Assembly (NCBI GenBank): GCA_038230515.1
Contig: JBBRND010000004.1
Span: forward strand, 62,001 to 126,000
DNA from: JAPLDB01 sp038230515
GTDB lineage: Bacteria > Bacteroidota > Bacteroidia > AKYH767-A > 2013-40CM-41-45
DNA length: 64,000 nucleotides
Direction: 5' to 3'
Shown here: piece by piece, positions 37,747 to 45,349 of the stretch
Position numbering within the stretch: position 1 is the first letter of the stretch
How the letters are laid out: each line of letters opens with the position of its first letter
Made by a program: the position numbers and the translations under genes
The notes under the pieces: model-generated
What the model saw: the letters and a program-made list of their open reading frames with translations, nothing else
Told to the model about the DNA's origin: nothing
Databases searched by the model: none

Positions 37747-37854
37747 CATGATTTTTTTCAGAAATCCATTCTTAATTTATAGAAGCGATGCCCTCTCATT
37801 TCATAGTTACCACCCATCCCGCTTTCCGTTACAAGCCGCGCCTCACCACGGTTG

Positions 37855-37882
37855 TCATGCCGAACTGTTTCGGCATCCCTCA
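37855..37882. repeat. Short palindromic intergenic repeat
   Basis: ATGCCGAACTGTTTCGGCAT is an inverted repeat (ATGCCGAA / TTTCGGCAT) in the 258-bp spacer between the nuclease and ACP 2. Repeats of the GTCATGC...GCATCC type are common dispersed elements in Bacteroidota. The rest of the spacer is GC-rich and shows no gene. Confidence 0.6.
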
Positions 37883-37968
37883 GCTACGAAGCACCCCCTT
37901 TGTTTGCGCGGGCTTTCCACTGCAATCGCGGCTATTGCACTCAGGGCATAGTTTCATCGCAAAGTTTT

Positions 37969-38943
37969 TCAAACGCGGGGCGGCTTACGCACACTCAATG
38001 CTGGAATTACCTTAAATCCAACTTGCCCGGTCTTATAGGTCTGCTGATCCAAAGCAGAATCAGATTCAATTGTAAGAACGACAGGCGTAATTGCTAATTT
38101 ATTTGTTTCGATTTTCTGCCATGTTTCATCAGGTAGAATATTTTTTATTTCAGTTGTAAAGGATATGAACGATGGATTAAATTTATCGGTATCGTAATTT
38201 TTAATTCCTCTATATTCTTCTGCATCAACATACTTAATAAAATAAGAACACTTTTGAATTACGATTGCTAAAAGTTTGTTTACTGGGACAAATATGCCCT
38301 CAATCAATACTTTTAAGTTCATTTCCATGAGATCAACAGTATGTCCTCCCTCACTTGCAAATGCAAAGTTTTGTCCAGATTTTCTTTTTATTAGGTCAAA
38401 TATACTATGCATATTAATTCCATCATCAGTGGTAAAGTTTTTCAAGGATAATGAATAACTCACCTGAACACTTTTGTTTTTATTTTTCTGCACTAATGCA
38501 TCATTTGCTTTAATAGAGAATTTCACGGAAATAGTCTTATTAAAATTTCTTAGCAGAATCGGTAGTTTAAGTTCAAGATTCCATTTCTTTATTGAAGCAT
38601 CATGAGCAGAACACAGGTCAACTCCTTGATTTTTCGCCAGCGAAATTGCTCCCTTCGTAAAACCACGGTTGCAGATTAATATTCCTTTTGATGCTCTAAC
38701 ATCCTTTATAACAGTTATAAATTCACCCACTACATTTACATCTGCTTTCCTTTTGTAATCTTTTGCTTGAACTAGGATCAAGACTTCATGCCCTGAAACA
38801 TCGCTACGAATAGATAAATCGATTTCTCGAAGTATCTTAGAATCCGCTCCAAGAATTTTATCGTTTCTAATAATTTTCGCCTGAGGAGATAACTCTTTAT
38901 ATATTTTTTCGACTAACAACTCAAATACAGCACCAGCTTTCAT
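37969..38943 (-). CDS. Mrr-like restriction endonuclease-fold protein
   Basis: 324 residues from the ATG at 38943; an upstream extension to 38991 would need a TTG start. The N-terminal domain has the PD-(D/E)xK nuclease core in the Mrr form: an acidic first helix (GAVFELLVEKIYKEL), Asp42 in REIDLSI, and the QxK variant in LILVQAKDYKRKADV (Gln59, Lys61), followed by a conserved helix (GEFITVIKDVRASKGILI). The C-terminal 190 residues are beta-rich and unrecognised. No methyltransferase or specificity gene is adjacent. It sits inside the pigment locus between ACP 2 and fabF, next to array 2 and a duplicated fabF end, so it is probably a later insertion. Confidence 0.75.
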   Translation of the reverse strand: MKAGAVFELLVEKIYKELSPQAKIIRNDKILGADSKILREIDLSIRSDVSGHEVLILVQAKDYKRKADVNVVGEFITVIKDVRASKGILICNRGFTKGAISLAKNQGVDLCSAHDASIKKWNLELKLPILLRNFNKTISVKFSIKANDALVQKNKNKSVQVSYSLSLKNFTTDDGINMHSIFDLIKRKSGQNFAFASEGGHTVDLMEMNLKVLIEGIFVPVNKLLAIVIQKCSYFIKYVDAEEYRGIKNYDTDKFNPSFISFTTEIKNILPDETWQKIETNKLAITPVVLTIESDSALDQQTYKTGQVGFKVIPALSVRKPPRV

Positions 38944-39033
38944 AATTTCTTTCTCCACAACTGCATTGAAACTGAAGTGGTAGTTCAACAAATTTACTCA
39001 TTCCTTCTTTCCCTTTTAGCCTTCTTTAAAATA

Positions 39034-39126
39034 TTAAACCCACCGCCCAACAGGTTAGCGAAGCTTCCTGTTGGGTGTTAACAGGAAGAGCAAATTAGTT
39101 TTTAAACTTCTTTACAATAATGGTGG
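39034..39126. repeat. Second copy of the fabF 3' end and its terminator-like hairpin
   Basis: About 90% identical by eye to 39523-39614. It retains the last codons of fabF (NSTIIVKKFKN and stop, minus strand) and a hairpin CCCAACAGG / CCTGTTGGG (39046-39054 with 39067-39075). Upstream of NST the match stops. The hairpin is perfect here and degenerate in the copy attached to fabF. Confidence 0.85.
39046..39075 (-). terminator. Perfect 9-bp stem hairpin in the duplicated fabF tail
   Basis: CCCAACAGG pairs with CCTGTTGGG around a 12-nt loop. No clear T tract follows, so factor-independent termination is uncertain. It is the better-preserved form of the structure behind fabF. Confidence 0.45.
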
Positions 39127-39164
39127 AATTATGTACCCCCAGGATATTCCCTCTGCATGTGAGT

Positions 39165-39455
39165 AAGCGACCCCTGCGTTATATCTTTCGCAGCATGGCT
39201 AAAGTTCAACTTGCGCGAGCAACCTGCGGACAAAAACACTCCCCGCGTCCTTTCCAAATTGACCTGCGTCTTAGCCAAATGGACCTGCGTCATCACCAAA
39301 TTGACCTACGTCTTAGCCAAATGGACTTGCGTCATCGCCAAATTCACCTGCGTCTTGACAAAATTGCCGTGCGTTATAACAAAATCGACTTGCGTCTTGA
39401 CAAAATGGCCATGCGTCATCGCCAAATTGAAATGCGTCATAGCATCACCCCTTTA
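39165..39455. repeat. Array 2: ten exact-period 21-bp units with a TGCGTC core
   Basis: TGCG-like cores fall at 39244, 39265, 39286, 39307, 39328, 39349, 39370, 39391, 39412 and 39433, every step exactly 21 bp. The units follow TGCGTC(A/T)T..CCAAAT.GACC. The first five units tend to alternate between a 'cttagccaaatgg' and a 'catcrccaaattg' form. Degenerate units extend to about 39165. Because 21 is a multiple of three the plus strand stays open and would encode heptads such as QIDLRLS and QMDLRHH; I do not consider that a gene. The array fills most of the 639-bp gap 38944-39582. Confidence 0.92.
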
Positions 39456-39522
39456 TTTTTTTCAAAAAACGCATTTTCAAAAAAAATGTAAGAATTTTAA
39501 GAAAGTCGCAGCAACTCAATTC

Positions 39523-39614
39523 TTAAACCCACCACCCTACAGGTTAGCGAAGCTTACTGTTGGTGTTATCAGGAAACGCAAATTAGTTCTTAAACTTCTT
39601 TACAATAATAGTAG
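39523..39614. repeat. fabF-linked copy of the duplicated 3' end
   Basis: Covers the last codons of fabF and about 60 bp downstream, matching 39034-39126 at about 90%. With that copy it forms a direct repeat around array 2. Confidence 0.85.
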
Positions 39615-40806
39615 AGTTTGTTCCGCCAAAACCAAACGAGTTGGAAAGAAAAATGTCAATGTTCTTGTCAACCGTTTTTGCAGCAATGTTCAGCTTAGCT
39701 GAATCTTCATCAGGTGTTTCAAAGTTGATGTTAGGCGCAACAAAAGAATCGCGCATCATCAGCAGCGAGTAAACAATTTCACTTGCACCTGCCATCCAGC
39801 ACTCATGCCCTGTCATGCTCTTGGTTGAACTAACCAGCGTATTCACATCACCGCAAAGCTTATGAATGGCGCGCGCCTCAAACATATCACCGTTTGGAGT
39901 AGAGGTAGCATGTGCGTTGATGTAATCAATATCTGCAACCTCTATTCCTGACTGCTTCATTGCGCGCATCAGCGAACGATAAGGCCCGTCCACATTCGGA
40001 TTCGAAATATGATCACCGTTGGAAGAAAATCCGTAGCCGATTATTTCTCCGAGAATAGTTGCTCCTCGTCTTTGTGCGCTCTCTAAACTTTCGAGAACAA
40101 GTGTAGCTGCGCCACCGCTTGGAATTAATCCGTCACGCGATTTATCAAAAGGTCTTGATGCTTTTGTGGGTTCGCTTTCACGAATGGAAAAAGCGCCAAG
40201 CCCGTCAAAACTGCCCATCGAATATTTATTTATTTCCTGCGCACCTCCGCACACTACCATATCCTGGTAACCTTCTTTGATAAACATATAGCCAAGCCCC
40301 GCAGCGTGCGAACCACTGGCACAGGCAGCGCTTACAGTAAAATTAATTCCTTTCAGTTTGAAGATAGTGGCGAGGTTCATATTCACCGTTGAGTTCATGC
40401 TCTGAAAAATAGAACCTGACCCAAGGAGCGTTGTATCTTTCTTTAAGCGAATAGTATCAGTCGCTTCGATTACTGCAAGCGCAGAACTGTCGTTCCCGAA
40501 AATAATTCCTGCTTCGTGAGCATCAAGATAGCCAACATCAAGCTTTGCATTTTCCAGCGCTTCCAGTGTAGAGAGATACGCATACTCACCCTGCTCTGCT
40601 AATCCAATGCGCAACCTGCGATCCAGTTTCCCTTTCAGTTGCGGTTTCTCTACAATGCCCGTTAGTCCTGAACGGAAGCCAAATGCTTTCCTCTCCTGAT
40701 CAAAACCGATTCCCGATTTTCCGGCATACAATGAATTACGAACTTCTTCTACATTTTTACCGAGACAGGAATATGCACCCATGCCGGTAATTACTACTCT
40801 GTTCAT
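39583..40806 (-). CDS. Beta-ketoacyl-ACP synthase II (FabF-like), third condensing enzyme
   Basis: 407 residues with MNRVVITGMGAYSCLGKNVE at the start, SAACASG (Cys162), NAHATSTPNGD (His) and SMTGHECWMAGASE (His; the usual Leu-Gly-Ala-Ala is replaced by Cys-Trp-Met-Ala). The change after the second His suggests a special acyl substrate. It is encoded with FabG and the tyrosine ammonia-lyase, so it probably performs early extension of the aryl starter. Its last codons and downstream hairpin are duplicated beyond array 2. Confidence 0.9.
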   Translation of the reverse strand: MNRVVITGMGAYSCLGKNVEEVRNSLYAGKSGIGFDQERKAFGFRSGLTGIVEKPQLKGKLDRRLRIGLAEQGEYAYLSTLEALENAKLDVGYLDAHEAGIIFGNDSSALAVIEATDTIRLKKDTTLLGSGSIFQSMNSTVNMNLATIFKLKGINFTVSAACASGSHAAGLGYMFIKEGYQDMVVCGGAQEINKYSMGSFDGLGAFSIRESEPTKASRPFDKSRDGLIPSGGAATLVLESLESAQRRGATILGEIIGYGFSSNGDHISNPNVDGPYRSLMRAMKQSGIEVADIDYINAHATSTPNGDMFEARAIHKLCGDVNTLVSSTKSMTGHECWMAGASEIVYSLLMMRDSFVAPNINFETPDEDSAKLNIAAKTVDKNIDIFLSNSFGFGGTNSTIIVKKFKN

Positions 40807-40827
40807 TTTTTAGTTATTAGTCAATTT

Positions 40828-40887
40828 GGTAATTAAGGTAATTGTGTCAAAGCCTTTTATACTATTCACCCAATTACCTTAATTACC
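40828..40887 (-). terminator. 17-bp perfect inverted repeat between fabG and fabF
   Basis: GGTAATTAAGGTAATTG (40828-40844) and its exact complement at 40871-40887 form a 17-bp stem with a 26-nt loop. It lies in the 93-bp spacer and is the strongest example here of the word-built spacer hairpins. It may terminate, stabilise or process the transcript. Confidence 0.6.
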
Positions 40888-40899
40888 TATTTACTTTTC

Positions 40900-41628
40900 T
40901 CATGTATAAAGTCCTCCGTTTACATTCAGCACGACACCTGTTATGTATGATGCTTTTTCTGATGCGAGAAAGCAAACTGCTTCTGCTACTTCTTCAGGAT
41001 TTCCGAAACGTGCAACGGGAATCAGTTGCTTAAAACTTTTCTCATCAATATCTTTTGTCATGTCGGTTTTAATAAAACCCGGTGCAACGGCATTTACCGT
41101 AATGTTTCTTCTTCCAACTTCCTGTGCCAGCGCTTTTGTTGCTCCAATTACTCCGGCTTTTGCTGCTGAGTAATTCGCCTGTCCCGGCATTCCTTTTAAT
41201 CCTGACAAAGATACTACGTTAACAATTCTTCCGTACTTCTTTACCAGCATACCCTGCATCACGAGCTTGGTTACGTTAAAGAATCCATCCATGCTGGTGT
41301 TCAATACATCCTTCCATTGCTTCGTGCTCATCCACATAAGCAGCGTATCGTTTTTAATTCCTGCATTGTTTACGAGCACTTCAATAGGTTGCTCCTTATG
41401 ATTTTCTAACCATGTGCCTAATACGGATTGCACCTGTGTTTCATCAGCCACATCAAACATCATCAGTTCTCCATCGCTTCCTTTTGCTTTTATCTCAGCA
41501 AGTGTTTCTTCTGCGGCTTGTTTGTTCGATTGATAATTGATAAGCACAAAATATCCCAACTCAGCAAACTTCAGACAGATTGCTTTGCCTATTCCGCGAG
41601 ACCCTCCTGTTACCAGTGCGATTTTCAT
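40900..41628 (-). CDS. 3-oxoacyl-ACP reductase (FabG-like)
   Basis: 242 residues from MKIALVTGGSRGIGKAI at 41628, the usual beginning of the family; an ATG at 41649 would add seven residues. SDR features are TGGSRGIG (NADPH), NNAGIKND, and the catalytic VVSLSG ... YSAAKAG. It ends with GVVLNVNGGLYT. It reduces 3-ketoacyl-ACP during chain growth and is the only ketoreductase of the locus in this window. Confidence 0.92.
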   Translation of the reverse strand: MKIALVTGGSRGIGKAICLKFAELGYFVLINYQSNKQAAEETLAEIKAKGSDGELMMFDVADETQVQSVLGTWLENHKEQPIEVLVNNAGIKNDTLLMWMSTKQWKDVLNTSMDGFFNVTKLVMQGMLVKKYGRIVNVVSLSGLKGMPGQANYSAAKAGVIGATKALAQEVGRRNITVNAVAPGFIKTDMTKDIDEKSFKQLIPVARFGNPEEVAEAVCFLASEKASYITGVVLNVNGGLYT

Positions 41629-41662
41629 TTTTGATAGAACGTTGATCATTTATGGTTTTTAA

Positions 41663-41700
41663 GATTGTTTATGATTTGATCAGCGTAAATCATAACAATC
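41663..41700. repeat. Inverted repeat upstream of fabG
   Basis: GATTGTTTATGATTT pairs with AAATCATAACAATC, with one extra T in the left arm and about 9 nt between the arms. It fills the spacer between the ammonia-lyase stop and fabG. Confidence 0.65.
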
Positions 41701-41704
41701 ATAA

Positions 41705-43243
41705 TCAATCAGCGTTCCGTTTTTTCTTCTTCAGAAAATCGCTTACTGCTTTTGTTCGTTCGTACATTATTGAATCTTTATCAAACACAGGAACGAGTTT
41801 CCGCGCATCATTATAAACAACTTTTGATGCTGATGAAAGCTTGTCAGCAATTTTCAAATAGTCAATTGCCTGCACGAGCGAGATTAATTCAATTGCCATT
41901 ACTTCATAAGAATTGCTGATCACCTTTGCCGCCATCAGGGCGGCATTGGAACCCATGCTTACTATATCCTGATTGTCGTTGTTGCTCGGAATACTATGTA
42001 TGTACATCGGGCTGCTCAGTGTTTGATTCTCCGCCACCGTTGAGGTTGCAGTAAATTGTGTTCCCTGCATTCCGATATTCAGTCCGAGTTTTCCGAGGTT
42101 GACAAACGGAGGAAGTTTTCCGTTGAGATGATCATTCATCAAGAAATTTAACTGCCGCTCGCACAACATCGAAAGTTTTGTGACAGCAATTTTCAACTTG
42201 TCCATTTCAAGCGCGACATAATCGCCATGAAAATTTCCTCCGTGAAAAATATTTTTGTTTTCGTAATCAATCACCGGGTTATCATTCACTGAATTGATTT
42301 CATCCATCACAATCTTCTCTGCGTGCGCAATTGTATCGTACACCGGACCGAGTATTTGCGGCACACATCGTATGGAATAATATTCCTGGACTTTTTCTTT
42401 CAATATGTTTTCATCCACTTTTCGGCTGTAGAGATGCTCTTCGCGGCTCTTCACCATTTTGCTGTCTGCAAGAAAGGTACGCATCATCTCTGCAATCTTC
42501 CGCTGACCTTCATGCTGCTTTACATTATTAAGTTCCGAAGAATAATGATCGTCATACGATTCCACAAGTTCAACGATCATGGAAGAAATCGTAACCGACC
42601 AGTTCATCAGGTTTTTTGCATCGCCAATGTTGAGCGCACCAATGCCACACATGGCGCTTGTACCATTCATCAGCGCAAGTCCTTCACGTATATGAACCTG
42701 TAGCGGAGTTATTTTTTCTTTTGCAAAAACTTCCTTCGTGGAAATGATTTTCCCGTTGTGGGAAACATTTCCTTCACCAATCAAACTCAATGCAACGTGA
42801 GCTAATTGTACAAGATCACCGCTTGCACCCAGTCCGCCATGCTCGAAAATAACAGGAAGCACATCGTGGTTGATCATTTCCTTAAGCAGCACTACTGCAT
42901 CAGGATGAATTCCTGAATAACCAAGCAGGAGCGTGTTGAGCCGCGCAATCAACGTTGCTTTTACATACGAAGGATCAATCATAGCACCGCTGCCGCTGCA
43001 ATGGCTTCGAATAAGATTATACTGCAAGTCAACCTGATCTTCCGCATTAATCCGATACCTCGCCATCGGACCAAAGCCGGTGTTGATACCGTAGATCAGC
43101 TTCTCTTTGATAAACTCTTTTAAGAAATAATAGCTCTGGTAAACCTTTCGCGTAGCTGTTTCGTTCAGTTGCACCTGCTCGTTCTGTTCTACAATTGCTA
43201 TTACATCTACGAGTGTTAAATACCTGTCGCCAATTGAAATCAT
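41705..43243 (-). CDS. Tyrosine ammonia-lyase (aromatic amino acid lyase, MIO enzyme)
   Basis: 512 residues of the HAL/PAL/TAL family. The Ala140-Ser141-Gly142 triad that cyclises to the MIO cofactor lies in GGLGASGDLVQLAH. The substrate-selecting stretch NLIRSHCSGSG and blocks such as VQEYYSIRCVPQILGPV and NIFHGGNFHGDYVALEMDKL closely resemble, from memory, the characterised Flavobacterium johnsoniae tyrosine ammonia-lyase of the flexirubin pathway. It converts tyrosine to 4-coumarate, the aryl starter. Position next to FabG and FabF supports this over histidine degradation, and no other hut genes are nearby. A box TACTTTTC about 50 bp upstream may be its promoter. Confidence 0.88.
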   Translation of the reverse strand: MISIGDRYLTLVDVIAIVEQNEQVQLNETATRKVYQSYYFLKEFIKEKLIYGINTGFGPMARYRINAEDQVDLQYNLIRSHCSGSGAMIDPSYVKATLIARLNTLLLGYSGIHPDAVVLLKEMINHDVLPVIFEHGGLGASGDLVQLAHVALSLIGEGNVSHNGKIISTKEVFAKEKITPLQVHIREGLALMNGTSAMCGIGALNIGDAKNLMNWSVTISSMIVELVESYDDHYSSELNNVKQHEGQRKIAEMMRTFLADSKMVKSREEHLYSRKVDENILKEKVQEYYSIRCVPQILGPVYDTIAHAEKIVMDEINSVNDNPVIDYENKNIFHGGNFHGDYVALEMDKLKIAVTKLSMLCERQLNFLMNDHLNGKLPPFVNLGKLGLNIGMQGTQFTATSTVAENQTLSSPMYIHSIPSNNDNQDIVSMGSNAALMAAKVISNSYEVMAIELISLVQAIDYLKIADKLSSASKVVYNDARKLVPVFDKDSIMYERTKAVSDFLKKKKRNAD

Positions 43244-43301
43244 AGTACATTAAAAATTGGAGGTCAATATTACTTAAATTAACTGCGCTGAAAAGTAACT
43301 C

Positions 43302-44306
43302 TCAATCTCCAAAGAGCTTCTCAACAAGATCAACCAATCGGTTGCTATAGCCCATTTCGTTATCGTACCAGCCGACTACTTTTACCATTGGGCCTAAAAC
43401 TGAGGTAAGCATGGAATCGAAAATACAAGAGTGAGTGTTGTCAACAATATCAATGGAAACAATTGGGTCATCAACATATTGAATAATACCTTTCATTAAT
43501 GAATCTGAAACATTTTTGAAGGCAGAATTTATTTCTTCTACTGATGGATGTTTTTTCAAGATGCAGGTAATGTCAGTAAGAGAACCGTTCGGGACAGGAA
43601 CGCGCACTCCTGCTCCGCCTATTTTTCCTTTCAGGTGAGGTAACACTTCTGTTAATGCTTTTGCCGCTCCTGTTGTTGTAGGAATAATACTCACTGCTGC
43701 AGCCCGCGCTCTGCGTAAATCTTTGTGAGGTGCATCATGAATATTCTGATCGCCTGTGTAAGAATGTACGGTGGTTACAAATGCAGATTCAATTCCCCAG
43801 TTGTCGTCAAGAACTTTGAGCATGGGCGCTGCGTTGTTAGTAGTGCAGCTTGCATTTGAAATTATTTTTTCGTCTCCTGTAATAATGTTGTCATTTACTC
43901 CGATTACAATAGTGCGCATATCATCCTTTCCTTTGGAGGGTGCCGACAACAAAACCTTTTTTGCTCCAGCATTAAGATGTGCCTGCGCACTTGCTGCATC
44001 GGTGAATCGGCCGGTACATTCAATTACAATATCAATGTTGAATGTATGCCAGGGAAGATCAGCGGGATTTTTTTCGGCAATAACTTTTATTTGTTTGCCA
44101 TTGATGTGGAGGTGATCTGTTTCAGCTTTAACGGTTCCATTGAATGCGCGATGAATAGAATCGTATTTGAAAAGATGCGCAAGTGTTTTTGTATCGGTGA
44201 GGTCGTTGATGGCAACGAGTTCGATATTATCACGTTCGAGAAGGACACGTGTTGTCATTCTTCCTATTCTTCCAAAGCCGTTGATGGCAACTCTTATTTT
44301 TTTCAT
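43302..44306 (-). CDS. gap: Glyceraldehyde-3-phosphate dehydrogenase
   Basis: 334 residues. NAD-binding N-terminus RVAINGFGRIGRMTTRVLLE; catalytic Cys154 in SNASCTTNNAAP; conserved GWYDNEMGYSNRLVDL near the end. A glycolytic enzyme making 1,3-bisphosphoglycerate with NAD+. It is not part of the pigment locus: a 58-bp gap separates it from the lyase. The minus-strand box TACCTTCG (44311-44318) just before the ATG resembles the phylum -7 element with one change. Confidence 0.97.
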   Translation of the reverse strand: MKKIRVAINGFGRIGRMTTRVLLERDNIELVAINDLTDTKTLAHLFKYDSIHRAFNGTVKAETDHLHINGKQIKVIAEKNPADLPWHTFNIDIVIECTGRFTDAASAQAHLNAGAKKVLLSAPSKGKDDMRTIVIGVNDNIITGDEKIISNASCTTNNAAPMLKVLDDNWGIESAFVTTVHSYTGDQNIHDAPHKDLRRARAAAVSIIPTTTGAAKALTEVLPHLKGKIGGAGVRVPVPNGSLTDITCILKKHPSVEEINSAFKNVSDSLMKGIIQYVDDPIVSIDIVDNTHSCIFDSMLTSVLGPMVKVVGWYDNEMGYSNRLVDLVEKLFGD

Positions 44307-44393
44307 GGCGCGAAGGTAATTTTGAAAAAGTTATACGTTATCAGTTATGCGTTAAGCCAAACAGTCCAGCGATGAAAAGGTTATTAGTCTCTT

Positions 44394-45248
44394 TCAGAAA
44401 ATATGCTTCTCTGCATGGTAGCTTGAGCGCACAAGTGGTCCGCTTTCGATGTAGCGGAAGCCCATGTTCATACCAATGGATTTGTATTCTGCAAAAACAT
44501 CGGGATGAATGAACTCTTCCACGGTCAAATGTTCTTTTGTGGGTTGAAGGTATTGTCCGAGTGTGAGAATGTGTACGCCAACGTTTCGAAGATCGCTCAT
44601 TGATTCTAACACTTCTTCTTTCGTTTCTCCAAGTCCGAGCATCATTCCTGATTTTACGCGAAGATTATTTTCTGATGCGCGCTTGAGCACTTCCAAGCTG
44701 CGGTCGTACTTTGCCTGTACCCGCACTTGCTTTGTTAATCTTCTAACGGTTTCAAGATTGTGACTAAGCACATCGGGCTTTTCATCGAGTACTCTTTGCA
44801 AGTTTTCCCAGTTGCCTGCGAAGTCGCCAATGAGTGTTTCCATTGTTGTGCCGGGACTTTGTTCGCGAATCTTTCTTATCGTGTTCACCCATATTTCTGC
44901 TCCGCCATCTTCAAGGTCATCTCTATCAACGCACGTAATTACTCCATGTTTTATTCCCATCAGCTTTATGCTTTTTGCTACGCGAAGCGGTTCGAAGGGA
45001 TCAACTGCTTCGGGTCTTCCGGTGGCGACAGAACAAAATCCGCATGAGCGTGTGCAGATGTTTCCGAGAATCATAAACGTTGCGGTTCCCTCTCCCCAGC
45101 ATTCGCCCATATTCGGACAGTTGCCACTTTGGCAAATGGTGTGGAGTTTATGCTCGTCAACCAATCCGCGTACGCGGGTGTAGTTTTCTCCGGTGGGGAG
45201 TTTTACTTTTAGCCAGGATGGTTTCTTTACTTGCTCGAGTTGTTCCAA
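44394..45248 (-). CDS. lipA: Lipoyl synthase, apparently with a TTG start
   Basis: 284 residues of the radical-SAM lipoyl synthase. The auxiliary cluster cysteines are Cys39, Cys44 and Cys50 (CQSGNCPNMGEC). The radical-SAM cluster is Cys65, Cys69 and Cys72 (CTRSCGFC). The C-terminal SSY segment is LVRSSYHAEKHIF. It inserts sulfur into octanoyl groups on lipoyl proteins, including GcvH. No ATG precedes the conserved N-terminus: upstream the frame meets a stop within 20 bp, so translation most likely begins at TTG 45248. A hairpin spacer lies directly upstream. gcvP, which depends on lipoylated GcvH, is encoded a few genes away. Confidence 0.93.
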   Translation of the reverse strand: MEQLEQVKKPSWLKVKLPTGENYTRVRGLVDEHKLHTICQSGNCPNMGECWGEGTATFMILGNICTRSCGFCSVATGRPEAVDPFEPLRVAKSIKLMGIKHGVITCVDRDDLEDGGAEIWVNTIRKIREQSPGTTMETLIGDFAGNWENLQRVLDEKPDVLSHNLETVRRLTKQVRVQAKYDRSLEVLKRASENNLRVKSGMMLGLGETKEEVLESMSDLRNVGVHILTLGQYLQPTKEHLTVEEFIHPDVFAEYKSIGMNMGFRYIESGPLVRSSYHAEKHIF

Positions 45249-45259
45249 GGTTGCAGTAG

Positions 45260-45349
45260 TTAATTAAGTTAATTGGTTGATTGAGTTAATTAGTGAAACA
45301 GCCCACGACTAAATTAACTTAGTTTACTTAATCAAGCAATTAACTAATT
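45260..45349. repeat. Inverted repeat of TTAATTAAGTTAATT words between lipA and the envelope gene
   Basis: The left arm contains taattaagttaattgg, ttgattgag and ttaattag. The right arm contains the complementary ctaaattaactt, cttaatcaag and caattaac. The whole 90-bp spacer is one imperfect hairpin. Confidence 0.7.

Noticed and set aside
39120..39702. Two overlapping plus-strand open frames through array 2 as protein genes
   Set aside because: Both follow from the 21-bp period, run antisense into fabF, and have no ribosome-binding or homology support. Kept only as an observation.
41705..43243. Histidine ammonia-lyase of histidine degradation
   Set aside because: No other hut genes are present. 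Neighbours are FabG and FabF, and the sequence resembles the flexirubin-type tyrosine ammonia-lyase.
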